This document shows, one piece after another, positions 9,419-19,222 of a stretch of DNA of 64,000 bases (position 1 is the first letter of the stretch; the number at the start of each line of letters is the position of its first letter). The stretch lies in the NCBI GenBank assembly GCA_017979445.1, contig CM030714.1, positions 44,345,220-44,409,219 of the forward strand, in the 5' to 3' direction. The notes below the pieces were generated by a model. That model saw nothing but the letters and a program-made list of their open reading frames with translations, had not been told where the DNA came from and made no database searches. The DNA comes from Akebia trifoliata. Taxonomy: Eukaryota > Streptophyta > Magnoliopsida > Ranunculales > Lardizabalaceae. The position numbers were made by a program, and so were the translations under genes.

Positions 9419-12400
9419 TTAGTGTATTAAAAAAAAAAAAAAAAAGCATACCGTGTTTAAGTTGGGGATGTATGATATGTTGGGCCAATATTTGCCACTC
9501 TCCTTTTCACATTGTTCCGCTAGCATTGGACAACTGGAAATGGAGAGAGTTTGAAGCGTGGTGGGCAGTCCCTCCTTTGGCAAGGTCGCGAGTCCTTTGC
9601 AATTTGATATATCCAATTCTTTAAGGGAGATGAGGTTTTTCAATCCATCTGGCAAGAATGTGAGTTTAGGAAGGTACGTAAGATACATTCGTTGAAGAGA
9701 TACTAGGTATTGTAGACCCTCATCTGGTAAAACCATGAGTTGAAAACAGAAGTATATCTGTAAACGTTCCAGAGAGTGGAAGTGTTTGCAGTCTTCATCA
9801 TCCTCTACCAATGATACCAACATCATACAACTACAAATAGTAAGATCTTTGAGTGCTTTTAGGTTCTTGAAAGACCCACTGGGTATTACCCTTAGATTTT
9901 TAAAAGAGTCAATTCTCAAGGAGGAGAGAGAAGTGAAGTAAGACAGAGAGCTTAATATCCTCTCATTGCATTCAAACAAGCGTAACTCACGAACAGATGT
10001 TAAAAATCTTGGAAGCGCAATCAAACTCTTACATCCATCAATTTCAAGTTTACCAAGGCAAGGGAAACAATCTTCTTCTTCTTCTTCTTCAATGCCACCT
10101 CTCCATTCTACTAAATTTGGGAATGAAACGATAGAAAGTTCTTCCAATGATGGAAAAACAACCTTAGTAACCATGATGCCATCAACAAGAAAACCACCAC
10201 CTTCTAGACTAAGTTTCTTGAGGGAAGGTAGTTGCCAGAGAGGAGGGAAGGTTTGACATGATGTACAATCACATAAAGTAACATCCACCAGTTTGGAGAA
10301 TGAAGGATGCCCTATCCAGCTCGGAAATCTTTCACCATTGTAATTACTGATGTTTAGGATTCTGAGATTATGGTGAGGTTGGAGCCTTTCAAGTACTTCT
10401 TCCGCAACACTTGGATTCATAGCATCATCATCTTCAAGACACCGCCACGAAAGATCCAGTTCGTCAATGTATTCTTTATTCTTCAATATGACCTCTTTCA
10501 CATTGACCACATTTTCAAGCCCTGAAATCCGCAATCTACCTCTGAGGTTAATCAATTTCATCAATTGTCCTATCTCATGCCCATTCTCTTTACCAACAAT
10601 GAAACTTGACAGTGTTTGTAGACATGTTAATCCCCCAATTCCCTTTGGTGTCGAACTAATTATATAGGCCCCCCAGAAGATAAGATGCCGTAAGTTAATC
10701 AAGTTTCTTGTGTCCTTTGGTAACTCAACCAATTCATTACACTGACTTAGATCTAATGTCTGCAGATTATGAAAGCTACTCACTGATTCAGGTAATCTTT
10801 GTACCTTGGTATTAGAGAGATCAAGGTATCGTAGGTGTTTCAAATTGCCAATTGAATCAGGCAACTCTGTGATTTTTGTATTATTCAAATCCAACACATG
10901 GAGGAATTTCATTTCCTGGAATAGATTAGTGGGGAAACTTCCAGCTCTCCGGCAAACTAGTAGAATATGTAGCCTTCCGCATTTAAGAAATGGCTCAAAG
11001 ATTGTTAGATCATTTTCATTATGAGTGATGAATGAAGAATACCGAGCCTTTTCAGAAAAATGAATTAATTTGTCACCCTCCATTCTAAAACATTCACCTT
11101 CCGAAAGTGATTGTGCTAGATCATGAATCAGATCATGCATCTTGCACATCAATCTGCCAAACCTATTTTTCTCATACTGGAAGAATGACCTCCATAACAA
11201 ATCATCAAAGTAATCACTGCCCACATCTTCCATTGCCCTTTGCCCTACCTCGGATGTAATAAAGCCTTCCGCCATCCACAATTTGACTAATTTATCCTTG
11301 TCAAATTCATAATCCTTGGGAAATATACTACAATACAGGAAGCACTGCTTTAAATGTGAAGGCAAATGATGATAACTCAATCTCAGAGGAGCTAAGATAT
11401 CATCTTTTCCTCCTTGTGGTAATTCCCATATTTCACTTGTTAAAATGCCATTCCATTTCCTTTCTTGTTTTGTACCTTTTAAGAGTCCTCCGAGTGTCTT
11501 GACAGCTAAAGGCAAGCCCTTGCACTTTTTCGCAATTTCCTTGCCAACCGCCACCAAATCTGGATGTTCATCCCAGGTACCCTCAGTTGGAAATGCCCAT
11601 TTTCCCAGCAATAACCAACAATCTTCATCTGACAAAATTTTCAAGGAATAATCATGAATAGTGCCCATGATCCGGGAAACTTTTTCACTTCGAGTAGTGA
11701 CAATAATTTTACTCCCCTTTGCTCCACATCGCAAGGGAGCTCTTAGGATTTCCCATTCTTTGGGATCTTCGTTCCATACATCATCTAATACGAGAAGAAA
11801 TTTCTTCCCACTCACTATTTTCTGTATTTCTTCAGTGAATGAGTTTAATTTCTCATAATTATGTGATATATTGGAAGTACTCTCTATAATGGCCTTTGAC
11901 AGTCTTTTCAAATCAAAATCATCGGACACACAAACCCATCCTTGTAGTTCGAAATGTTTCTTAACGTTTTCGTCGTTGTAAATAAGCTGAGCAAGGGTTG
12001 TCTTGCCGACTCCACCCATACCGACTATGGGAATAACAGAGAGCTCCTTTGAAACAGACCCATCAGATACCAACAGATTTATTAACTTCTCCTTATCGTT
12101 ATCTCTACCGAGAACATCTGATTCATGTATCAAGGAGATGGTTTCCGGCTTCTTCCTGATCACTTCTGGTAGCCACGAGCCTCCGTCTCCATTTCCATCA
12201 CGAAGATGAAGATCATTCCTTTCTTTTGCAATCCTTTCTAATTTCTCATTGATGTTCTTTATCTTATGACTTACCTCATATCGAAATTTAAGTGACTTTA
12301 AACCCAAACATGACAAGAAGAAATTGCATAACTGCTTCCACTTACTAGTTTGATTTTCATCTTCCTCCAATTTAGATCGTAAAGCTTCGGTTGCAAACTC

Positions 12401-12643
12401 GTCCAATACGTCTTCGGCATCCCAAGCGACATCTTTAAGCTTTCTCATCCAATCTCTCACCTGGTACGAGTGGATTTGCTTTTCCTCGGCATCCTGAAGA
12501 ACGGATTGAATTGCTGACAAGAAACTCGAGAATTTTTCCAACTCCTCCTTAACACCCCATACCAATTCAAACTCTCTTACAATTTTTGAGCCAAGCAACT
12601 CAAATACAGGTTTTAGGAAAGCAGATGCAGCAGATTCTGCCAT
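9419..12643 (-). CDS. CC-NBS-LRR (CNL) disease-resistance protein, RGA-like
   Basis: Single-exon, intact, 1074 residues from the chosen start; it acts as an intracellular immune receptor. An ATG 18 codons upstream (12697) is in frame, but MAESAASAF is the usual CNL beginning, so 12643 is preferred. An N-terminal coiled coil carries the EDVID-type motif AEDVLDE (about residue 76). The NB-ARC follows: P-loop GMGGVGKTT (208-216), kinase-2 LLVLDDVW (283-290), GSKIIVTTR, GLPLA (376-380), CFLYCSIFPKDY, and MHD (502-504). About twenty leucine-rich repeats fill residues 560-1060. All ATPase motifs are present, so it looks functional. The last residues (CFFFFFLIH) are read from a 17-A run on the plus strand, so the C-terminus depends on run length. 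No integrated extra domain is visible. The fragment mosaic lies 3' and the APR duplicate 5'. Confidence 0.96.
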   Translation of the reverse strand: MAESAASAFLKPVFELLGSKIVREFELVWGVKEELEKFSSFLSAIQSVLQDAEEKQIHSYQVRDWMRKLKDVAWDAEDVLDEFATEALRSKLEEDENQTSKWKQLCNFFLSCLGLKSLKFRYEVSHKIKNINEKLERIAKERNDLHLRDGNGDGGSWLPEVIRKKPETISLIHESDVLGRDNDKEKLINLLVSDGSVSKELSVIPIVGMGGVGKTTLAQLIYNDENVKKHFELQGWVCVSDDFDLKRLSKAIIESTSNISHNYEKLNSFTEEIQKIVSGKKFLLVLDDVWNEDPKEWEILRAPLRCGAKGSKIIVTTRSEKVSRIMGTIHDYSLKILSDEDCWLLLGKWAFPTEGTWDEHPDLVAVGKEIAKKCKGLPLAVKTLGGLLKGTKQERKWNGILTSEIWELPQGGKDDILAPLRLSYHHLPSHLKQCFLYCSIFPKDYEFDKDKLVKLWMAEGFITSEVGQRAMEDVGSDYFDDLLWRSFFQYEKNRFGRLMCKMHDLIHDLAQSLSEGECFRMEGDKLIHFSEKARYSSFITHNENDLTIFEPFLKCGRLHILLVCRRAGSFPTNLFQEMKFLHVLDLNNTKITELPDSIGNLKHLRYLDLSNTKVQRLPESVSSFHNLQTLDLSQCNELVELPKDTRNLINLRHLIFWGAYIISSTPKGIGGLTCLQTLSSFIVGKENGHEIGQLMKLINLRGRLRISGLENVVNVKEVILKNKEYIDELDLSWRCLEDDDAMNPSVAEEVLERLQPHHNLRILNISNYNGERFPSWIGHPSFSKLVDVTLCDCTSCQTFPPLWQLPSLKKLSLEGGGFLVDGIMVTKVVFPSLEELSIVSFPNLVEWRGGIEEEEEEDCFPCLGKLEIDGCKSLIALPRFLTSVRELRLFECNERILSSLSYFTSLSSLRIDSFKNLRVIPSGSFKNLKALKDLTICSCMMLVSLVEDDEDCKHFHSLERLQIYFCFQLMVLPDEGLQYLVSLQRMYLTYLPKLTFLPDGLKNLISLKELDISNCKGLATLPKEGLPTTLQTLSISSCPMLAEQCEKESGKYWPNISYIPNLNTVCFFFFFLIH

Positions 12644-12858
12644 GTTCATCATTATGTATCTTTTTAAGGAATCTCTCAAACAGATAGCAAGTTGCAACTG
12701 ATGATGTTTAAGAAGAAGAAAGAAAGAGAGAGCAGCAGCAGCTTTTCACTTGTTTTGGTGGGTTGCATATGCTTGCTGAATGATGAAGGAAAGTAACACC
12801 TCAATACTTTAGGTGGTGGTGGGATATAGTATAGTATACCAACAATTATTGAGAGTAA

Positions 12859-13259
12859 TTCTATTGGCACCCCAGATTTTACTTATTACAACTCAACCAA
12901 ATTAAATAAGTTAATGATAGTAGAATTCTCACTTTAAGAGAGAAATAGGTTTGATATTTTACTCCCTTTCGGATAAAGAAATTGATGAGAGAAGAGCACA
13001 ACATCATCATCATTAAGTTGTTGGAGAATTGGAGTAGATGATTCACGTTGGTTGATGTTCTCTCTTATGATTGTTGTTGTTAGTGGTATTTCTTTTTTTC
13101 TGTCTTGTACAATTTTAATTTAGTAGTGTATTAAGAGAACATTATGATGTGGAAATATTATTATTACTAATTTTAAATAGTATTGTTAGGTTTAGCTGTA
13201 TATGATAAATAATTTAAATAATTGAAGTGTGACAAGTAGAAGTTGGGGTGCCAATAGAA
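12859..13259. mobile_element. MITE, family 'TTCTATTGGCACCCCA' (complete)
   Basis: Inverted termini TTCTATTGGCACCCCAGATT and, at the right end reversed, TTCTATTGGCACCCCAACTT enclose 401 bp of AT-rich DNA with no coding capacity. Related ends occur at 21220, 21430, 21640 and 29848. No convincing target duplication was found, so the superfamily is open. It lies directly 5' of the resistance gene and may overlap its promoter. Confidence 0.7.
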
Positions 13260-13524
13260 GTTCCAATTATTAAAAATGTCCTTTTTATGGTCAAGAGTCA
13301 ATACTAAGACCATAGTTTTAAAAGTTAAAAGTCGTGGAGTCCAATTGGATGTGCGATGTGAGGTACAATCTTGAGGTCACTTCAGCATTATTCTTTTAAA
13401 AATAGATTGCTGTTTCCTTGACATTTTACAAAGACAAAACAACAAAAATTCTTACAACGATTACAGAAATGTGTGATGGATAATCATTTCTGAGCCCAAG
13501 TGTTTGCATTTTTGTCTCTCCTTG

Positions 13525-13547
13525 ACACACACACACACACACACACA
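13525..13547. repeat. (CA)n microsatellite
   Basis: About eleven perfect CA units just 3' of the APR gene. Confidence 0.95.
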
Positions 13548-13589
13548 AATAAATAAACAATAAATAGGCTTCAAAATTTCATATAACCA

Positions 13590-16303
13590 AAGCATGTAAG
13601 CAAACAACTTTTATTTCTGGTGAAACAGAGACCAAACTAATGATCTTGCACCACCTTGACGCTACAAGATTGCATAACAACGTGAAAAAAAAAAAAAAAA
13701 GATAAAACAACTGAACATGCTACATCAAGAGACTTGGATGAAAAAAAAAAAAAAAAGAGAAGAAAAGAAATAAAATGTATGGAGAAAATGCTATACAGTT
13801 GTCTTCGAACCAGACAACTTGGGACAAAAGTCCACAGCAGGCCAATGGCGGATTGTCTACCTCATCAATTTACTTGCCTTCCAAATTCTAACATCAGTTC
13901 TTATCTCAAAGCATTGACGAAAGCCATCAAGGAATCGGCATCTCGCTTCTCTGAGGGGTACTTGATGGGTTGAGAGGAGTGCTTGGGGAAGAATAGTATT
14001 GTGGGGAAGCTCCCCAGTTGGAGCTCTTGCTGTGCAAATGCCTTCTGTTCCCCATCTGCCCTAAACTTTCCCACCTTTACACCTGACCCCTCCAGCTTCT
14101 CTGCCAATTCCACATATGATCCTTCCATAGCCTGCCCAAACCGAAAAATAAAATAAAACATCAAAACCGTTAGTAGTTGTTATAACATTCATTGCCTTCT
14201 CGACTTACGTAAATGTTTATAAGAACTTTTACCTGACAAAAGGGGCACCAAGGAGCATAGAGAACAACAAGCCATGGTTCTCTCCTGTTATCAAGCCTGG
14301 CCAAATTCTCTATCCCGGTCCTGTTGAGATTCACCACATTTTGAGTATCGAAGATATCAGGGACGGTAGCTGATCCATTCCTGTTACCATTGACTTGGGC
14401 CACATTGTCCTGTTTGATGTTTCCCTTGTGGAGACCACACTCCTTAGCCTTGGCATCCTCCCACCACCACCTTCCCTCTCTCTCGTGCTGCCCAGGCAAG
14501 ACTGGCCTCGTGCACGGCTCACACCCAATTGAGACGTAACCTTGTGAATGCAAATCGTTGACAGGTACATTCATGGCTCGGAGGAAATTCCAAATGTCAA
14601 GTCCCTCTACATTTGCCACCGGGTTCCACTTGATCAAACTACCGATCCCACCATCCATTCCTTCGAACGATGGGTCCACTTGGACGACAGGGACTTCAGC
14701 CCTGGTGCCTGGAGATTGGTCTTTCCTTTGTCCAGTGATCCAAGCACGAAAACCCTTTAAGGCCCTCCTCAGGGGTCTTACCTTCCTCACTCGGCAGCAT
14801 TCCTGATGCCCATCTTCATAGAAAGAGAACAGACCCTTGCTTCTAACCAGGCCTTGAACCTCTACCGCGTCAGGGAACATATATTCAATGTGGATGCCAT
14901 AGTGCTTTTCAACAGTGTCAAAGAACTTATATGTCTCTGGGTTCAACCTTCCAGTGTCCAAGCTGAACACCCGGAAGGGTCGACCTGTTAATCGTGCATA
15001 CTCGATCAGGGCCACATCCTCAGCTCCACTGCACAAATCAAAATAAGATCAAGTTCTAGTTTCAGAACAATACACTTAATGCTATCTGATCAGTATGATT
15101 TCATGGGTTAACATAATAACTCAGCTTTGCGGCAACCTGACTAATTGGAAGTAAAGACTATGATTATTTATCTATGAGAAGCTATGTTTTTTTAAAAGGA
15201 ATTTCACCAACTCACAGGCAAGAGATCTCAAAATTAGAGGGACATTACCCATTCCCAAATAATTACAAATCATGAGTTTTACTGTTGTGATTTTAGGGTG
15301 ATTTAGACAAACATAGGTCCCCACATTTTGGTGAATATTTGGGATTTTCAAACTGATGACATGCGTCCCTTGAGCTCGATCTCCTCTTATTGACTAATTG
15401 AAAAATGCCTAAATACTAATGTCACCAAATTCTGTGATTGATTGAAAAGTTGATATTAAGTTGTGACTTGTTTCCTTCACAGATTAAACCACAATTTAAT
15501 TGCAACATTTTCAATATGATGCACTAGTAAGAGGAGATGACATTGATAAGATGATGGTGGCACCATTTTACTGATGAAAAATCAGATGGTTAGGATGCAA
15601 ATGGTGATGACAATTGAATTTGATAGTTTTTTATTGGTTGACAAATCCTAACTTAGATTCATGATTGCAATCTTTACCATATTTTGAACAATATAAACCT
15701 TGAATGTATTGTGAACTTATGGTTGCTTTTTTTAATTATTATTTATAGTTACCTATGGCTGTCTTTGGTAGTGTATGGATGACAAATATAAGATTTGATG
15801 GTATATTATTATAGTTTAATATGAAATATAAAGATATAATATGAGAGTGTATCTTAGTAAGATCAATATGCCCTAAATGTAATCTCTTTTTTCCCCTAAT
15901 TTGTCCAATATTATAGATACCATCATCTTCAACCTTTGGACAAAACCCTTGATTTTTCTTCCCAAAACTAGTCATTTTCAAACACTTGGGTAAAAAAAAG
16001 TACCCACATCTTCAACCTTAAGATTTTATCAACTAAACCCCTTCAAGCCTCAAGAACAAGATAGGATTTTAGGAGAAATAGTGAAAATGATGGAATTTTG
16101 GGTAGAAAAATCAATGGTTTTCATTGAGTTGAGGTTGAAATTGACAGATTGAAGATGAGGAGCTCGAAGATGACTGATTTTAGGAAGAAATGATCAAGAG
16201 TTTTTGTTAAGGTGAGGTTGAAAACGATGGATTGAACATGAATAGTTTAAGATGATTAGTTTGGATAGAAAAATCAAGGGTTTTCATTAAATAAGTTAAA
16301 AAT
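13590..16303. repeat. Segmental duplication, copy 2 (partner 1-3570)
   Basis: This is the copy lying within the intact APR gene. It keeps the empty site of the solo LTR at about 15312-15321. The match to copy 1 ends at 16303, inside the left arm of the foldback at 15915-17190. Copy 2 has a 20-bp insertion near 13802 relative to copy 1. Confidence 0.92.
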
Positions 16304-19114
16304 GATTGATTTGGAAGGGTTTTCATTAAAGTGAAGTTGAAAACTATGGATTGAAGATAAGGAGGTTTAAGAACGCCATTAAAGGTTGAAAAAAAATTAG
16401 GTAACAATGGAATTTGGGATAGAAAAACTAGGGATTAAGGTGAAATTGAAAAAGATGGATTGCCTTCAATTCAACTCGTCTTGTTGGATATCAGAGTTGA
16501 TTGGAGTTTTAAAAGGGAAAGTTACCAAATCTTGTCATGAAATCATCTTATTTACCATGACAATAGACATTCCATGATATTTAAAAATTCGATAGAAAAC
16601 TCCATAATTTTGATCTATTCAATCCATCCTTGTCAACCTCCTCATAAATTCTGATTTTTTACCCAAAATTGCATTGTTACCTAAATTTCCACACATTCCA
16701 AGATTTCATCTTCCCAAAACCAGTCATCTTCAAGCTCATTTTCTTTAATCCATCGTTTTCAATCTCACCTTAATGAAAATCCTTGATTTTTTATATCAAA
16801 ATCAATAATTTTCAAGCTCTCCATCTCCAATCTCACCTTAAGGAAAGTCTTAATTGTTTCTTTCCAACAATAGTCATTTTCAAACTTTTCATCTTCAATC
16901 CATCATTTTCAAACTCACCTTAATAAAGACCCTAGATTTTTTCTTCCCAAAACCAGCCATCTTCAAGCTCTTCATCTTCAATCCATTGTTTTCAACCCGA
17001 TGTTAATGAAAACCCTTGATTTTTCTACCCAAAGTTTTATTGTTTTCTACTTCTCCAAAAATCCTATCTTGTCCTTGAGGCTTGAAGGTTAAGTTGATAA
17101 AATCTAAAAGTTGAAGATGGTGGTAAAATTTTTTACCCAAATGGATAGATATGACTGATTTTGGGAAGAAAAGCCAGGGTTTTCGCAAATATCATCCATT
17201 TACGACTATATATAAAGCTAATTTAGGATAAATCTATTCATATTTTTAACTTTGTTAATAGATATAAATCGTTCCAACTAAAATGAACCAAGGTGCAAAC
17301 CAATTTGACAAATTCTCTGTCCAATCATTAGTTAGATTTAAGGTCAGATGGACCCATGCTAAAATTGTTAAATATCCCAAAAAATTAGAAATATTTTTAA
17401 AATTTAGAATTTTCCACTCCACCCAAATTCAATCTGAGTCAACTTGGAAGAAATCTAGAAGAGATTGTACAAACAATCAGCTGGTCAACAGATGACCTAA
17501 TTGTGGCCCACCACCATTCATTGCCAATTTTGGAATTTCAACTGTAATGGCATATTCGTAATTAAGCATCAAACTAGAGGCACAGATTCTCTCATACGAG
17601 GAAATACTACTTGCCTGGTCGGCTGGTCCTCACGGGAATCCAACTATAAAGTTGGATTCTTAAAGATATTAGAGAGATACAAGGAATATTCGTTCAACCA
17701 GTGGCATTTTTGAAATTTATCGCTGAAGTGATGGTATTTAACTTAATATAAAAAAATGTAAAAAGAGTTACTATTGCCACACTAATTTTTACTAACGACA
17801 CAACAACTGCGTACAATTCCTTGGCGCTTTACATAGGAAGTGTGGCATTAGTAAAAGTAGCTCCCTTAAAAATAAATTAAAAAACTGAGAACGAGAATCC
17901 CAGATTTTATAGTCAGGAATATATTTGAAATAGAGTCCAACTGGCCTTAGTAAGCCTCATCCACCTTCAAAATGACCTCTAGATTCGTAACAAATTTCGA
18001 GGTCTTGTTTTGCGCATCTCGAATTCTTGGATGAGGCTTAGTAAGGCCTTCTTCCTCACTATCTTAGTAAGGAAAGGGTCTCTCTTTGAAATAAACCAAC
18101 GATTAGGATATGTTACTGAGAGTACCTGAAAGCAATAGCGATGTCAGATCCGAATTTCTCGAGAGCTTTGTCCATAATTTCGAGAGGAGAAGCGTTTTCA
18201 AGTTGTTTAGCCAATTTCTCGTAATTCTCCAGCTCTACCACATCTGCAAATATCACACCAATTAAAGTGCAAAATCGTCATTACACATCCCTGCAAATAC
18301 CCTCCACACGAACGAGAGAAAACTGGAATCAGAAGCGTACCTGGAGCGACCATGGCGGTTGCTGCGATAGGAACAATCGAATCGCTTCGTGTCGGCTCTG
18401 CAAAAACTGGCTTTACAAACCATCGTCTCCTCGATGAATTAGATTCCGTTGATGGAACGAGAGATCGATCCAACGGTCGAAAAGAACCGATCTGTGGAGC
18501 TGTAGATGCCGAAAGCAGAACCGAAAAGAGATTAGTTTCCAAATAGCAGAAAAGAAAAACTTAAAAAACTAAAAAACTAAAATTTTGGGTAAAATACGAA
18601 TTTGAACCAATTAAGAGGAAATCCAAAGAAAGAGAAGAAATTGAAATTAAATCTTGAAAACTCTCCTATAAAGGAAAAAAGTGAAGATTCAACAAGAAAA
18701 AACTTTGGATTTGGAGAGTTAAAGTTAAAATCAGATGCAACAGTTATAAAGCCACGTTGAGAAGAGAAAAAAATCAATCCATGTGAGAGATGTATGTTCG
18801 AGCTCTTGAATAGAGATTGGTAGCGAATAGAGATATATGGATTTGAACCAATAGAGAAGGAATCCGAAAGAAAGATAATAAATTGAACTTAAATCTTGAA
18901 AACTCACCTAAAAATAGCTGTAGATTCATTAAAAAAAACAGTAGAATTGGAGTTAAAACCAGACGAAACAGATGTAAATAAAATTGTGAAGAGTAGAGAA
19001 AATAAATCCATGTGATGTGAGAGATGTACCTTTGAGTTCCTGATTAGATATTGATCGAGAAGCAAACGAAGCAGAAATCGCTGAAGAAGTCGAAGAAGAA
19101 TAAACCAACGCCAT
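13901..19114 (-). CDS. APR: 5'-Adenylylsulfate reductase, plastid, 5 exons
   Basis: Exons on the minus strand: 19030-19114, 18341-18499, 18126-18243, 14233-15028, 13901-14131. All introns are GT-AG and phases join cleanly to 462 residues, near the 465 I recall for Arabidopsis APR1. The enzyme reduces adenylylsulfate to sulfite and AMP with glutathione in plastids, the committed step of sulfate assimilation. A Ser-rich transit peptide covers about residues 1-75. The reductase domain has SGAEDVAL (121-128), SLDTGR, the Fe-S cysteines C198-C199 and C290/C293, and catalytic C318 in KECGLH. The C-terminal thioredoxin-fold domain has WCPFC (C382, C385). The start MALVYSS follows a CT-rich leader. 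Intron 3 (15029-18125) is 3.1 kb and holds a foldback repeat. The duplicate at 291-1416 is dead, so this is the only working copy in the window. Confidence 0.96.
15440..15820. repeat. Interspersed repeat shared by APR and GLX1 introns
   Basis: The block around TTTAATTGCAACATT to GTATGGATGACAAATATAAG also occurs at 2740-3080 (duplicate copy) and, more diverged, at about 28480-28760 in the last intron of the glyoxalase gene. It is followed in all places by similar TTTTTCCC-rich text, suggesting one repeat family with the foldback to its right. Confidence 0.6.
15915..17190. repeat. 1.3 kb foldback (inverted repeat) in APR intron 3
   Basis: The left arm (about 15915-16480) and right arm (about 16620-17190) are inverted copies. 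For example TCAAGAACAAGATAGGATTT near 16060 returns reversed near 17060-17085. Each arm is itself built of degenerate repeats of about 100 bp around GGTTGAAAACGATGGATTGA and GACTGATTTTGGGAAGAAA. This is the architecture of plant Foldback-type elements. The segmental duplication breaks inside the left arm. Confidence 0.75.
17767..17872. mobile_element. Small MITE, family 'TACTATTGCCACAC'
   Basis: About 105 bp with imperfect inverted ends GAGTTACTATTGCCACAC and (reversed) GAGCTACTTTTACTAATGCC. Similar short elements occur near 22290-22345, 30862-30982 and 33948-34028. It lies in APR intron 3. Confidence 0.55.
18577..18826 (-). repeat. Tandem copy of APR exon 1 end and donor, decayed, in intron 1
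   Basis: This segment parallels 18838-19060, which includes the end of exon 1, its donor and the first part of intron 1. Shared landmarks are ATTTGAACCAAT, AATCTTGAAAACTC, AATCCATGTGA and GAGATGTA. In the extra copy the donor GGTACATC has become CATACATC and the exon reading is lost, so it is a dead exon duplicate. It may still influence splicing of intron 1. Confidence 0.6.
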
Positions 19115-19222
19115 TAGAGAACTCTCGGAAAGCTCGCTCTCTTTCTTTCTCTCTCTCTGTGTTTCTCTGTGTTTGGGTTCTGGTTTCTCTCTGATTAAAT
19201 GGATCATCAAGTTTAAATAATG
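19115..19222 (-). promoter_or_regulatory. APR leader and putative TATA region
   Basis: Upstream of the ATG on the minus strand is a CT/GA-rich leader (about 19130-19195). A TATTTAAAC motif lies at about 19212-19220, roughly 100 bp from the ATG. Both are typical of plant promoters; the transcription start is inferred. Confidence 0.4.

Noticed and set aside
9966..12209. Several plus-strand frames opposite the CNL gene
   Set aside because: Antisense shadows of a clear 1074-codon gene.
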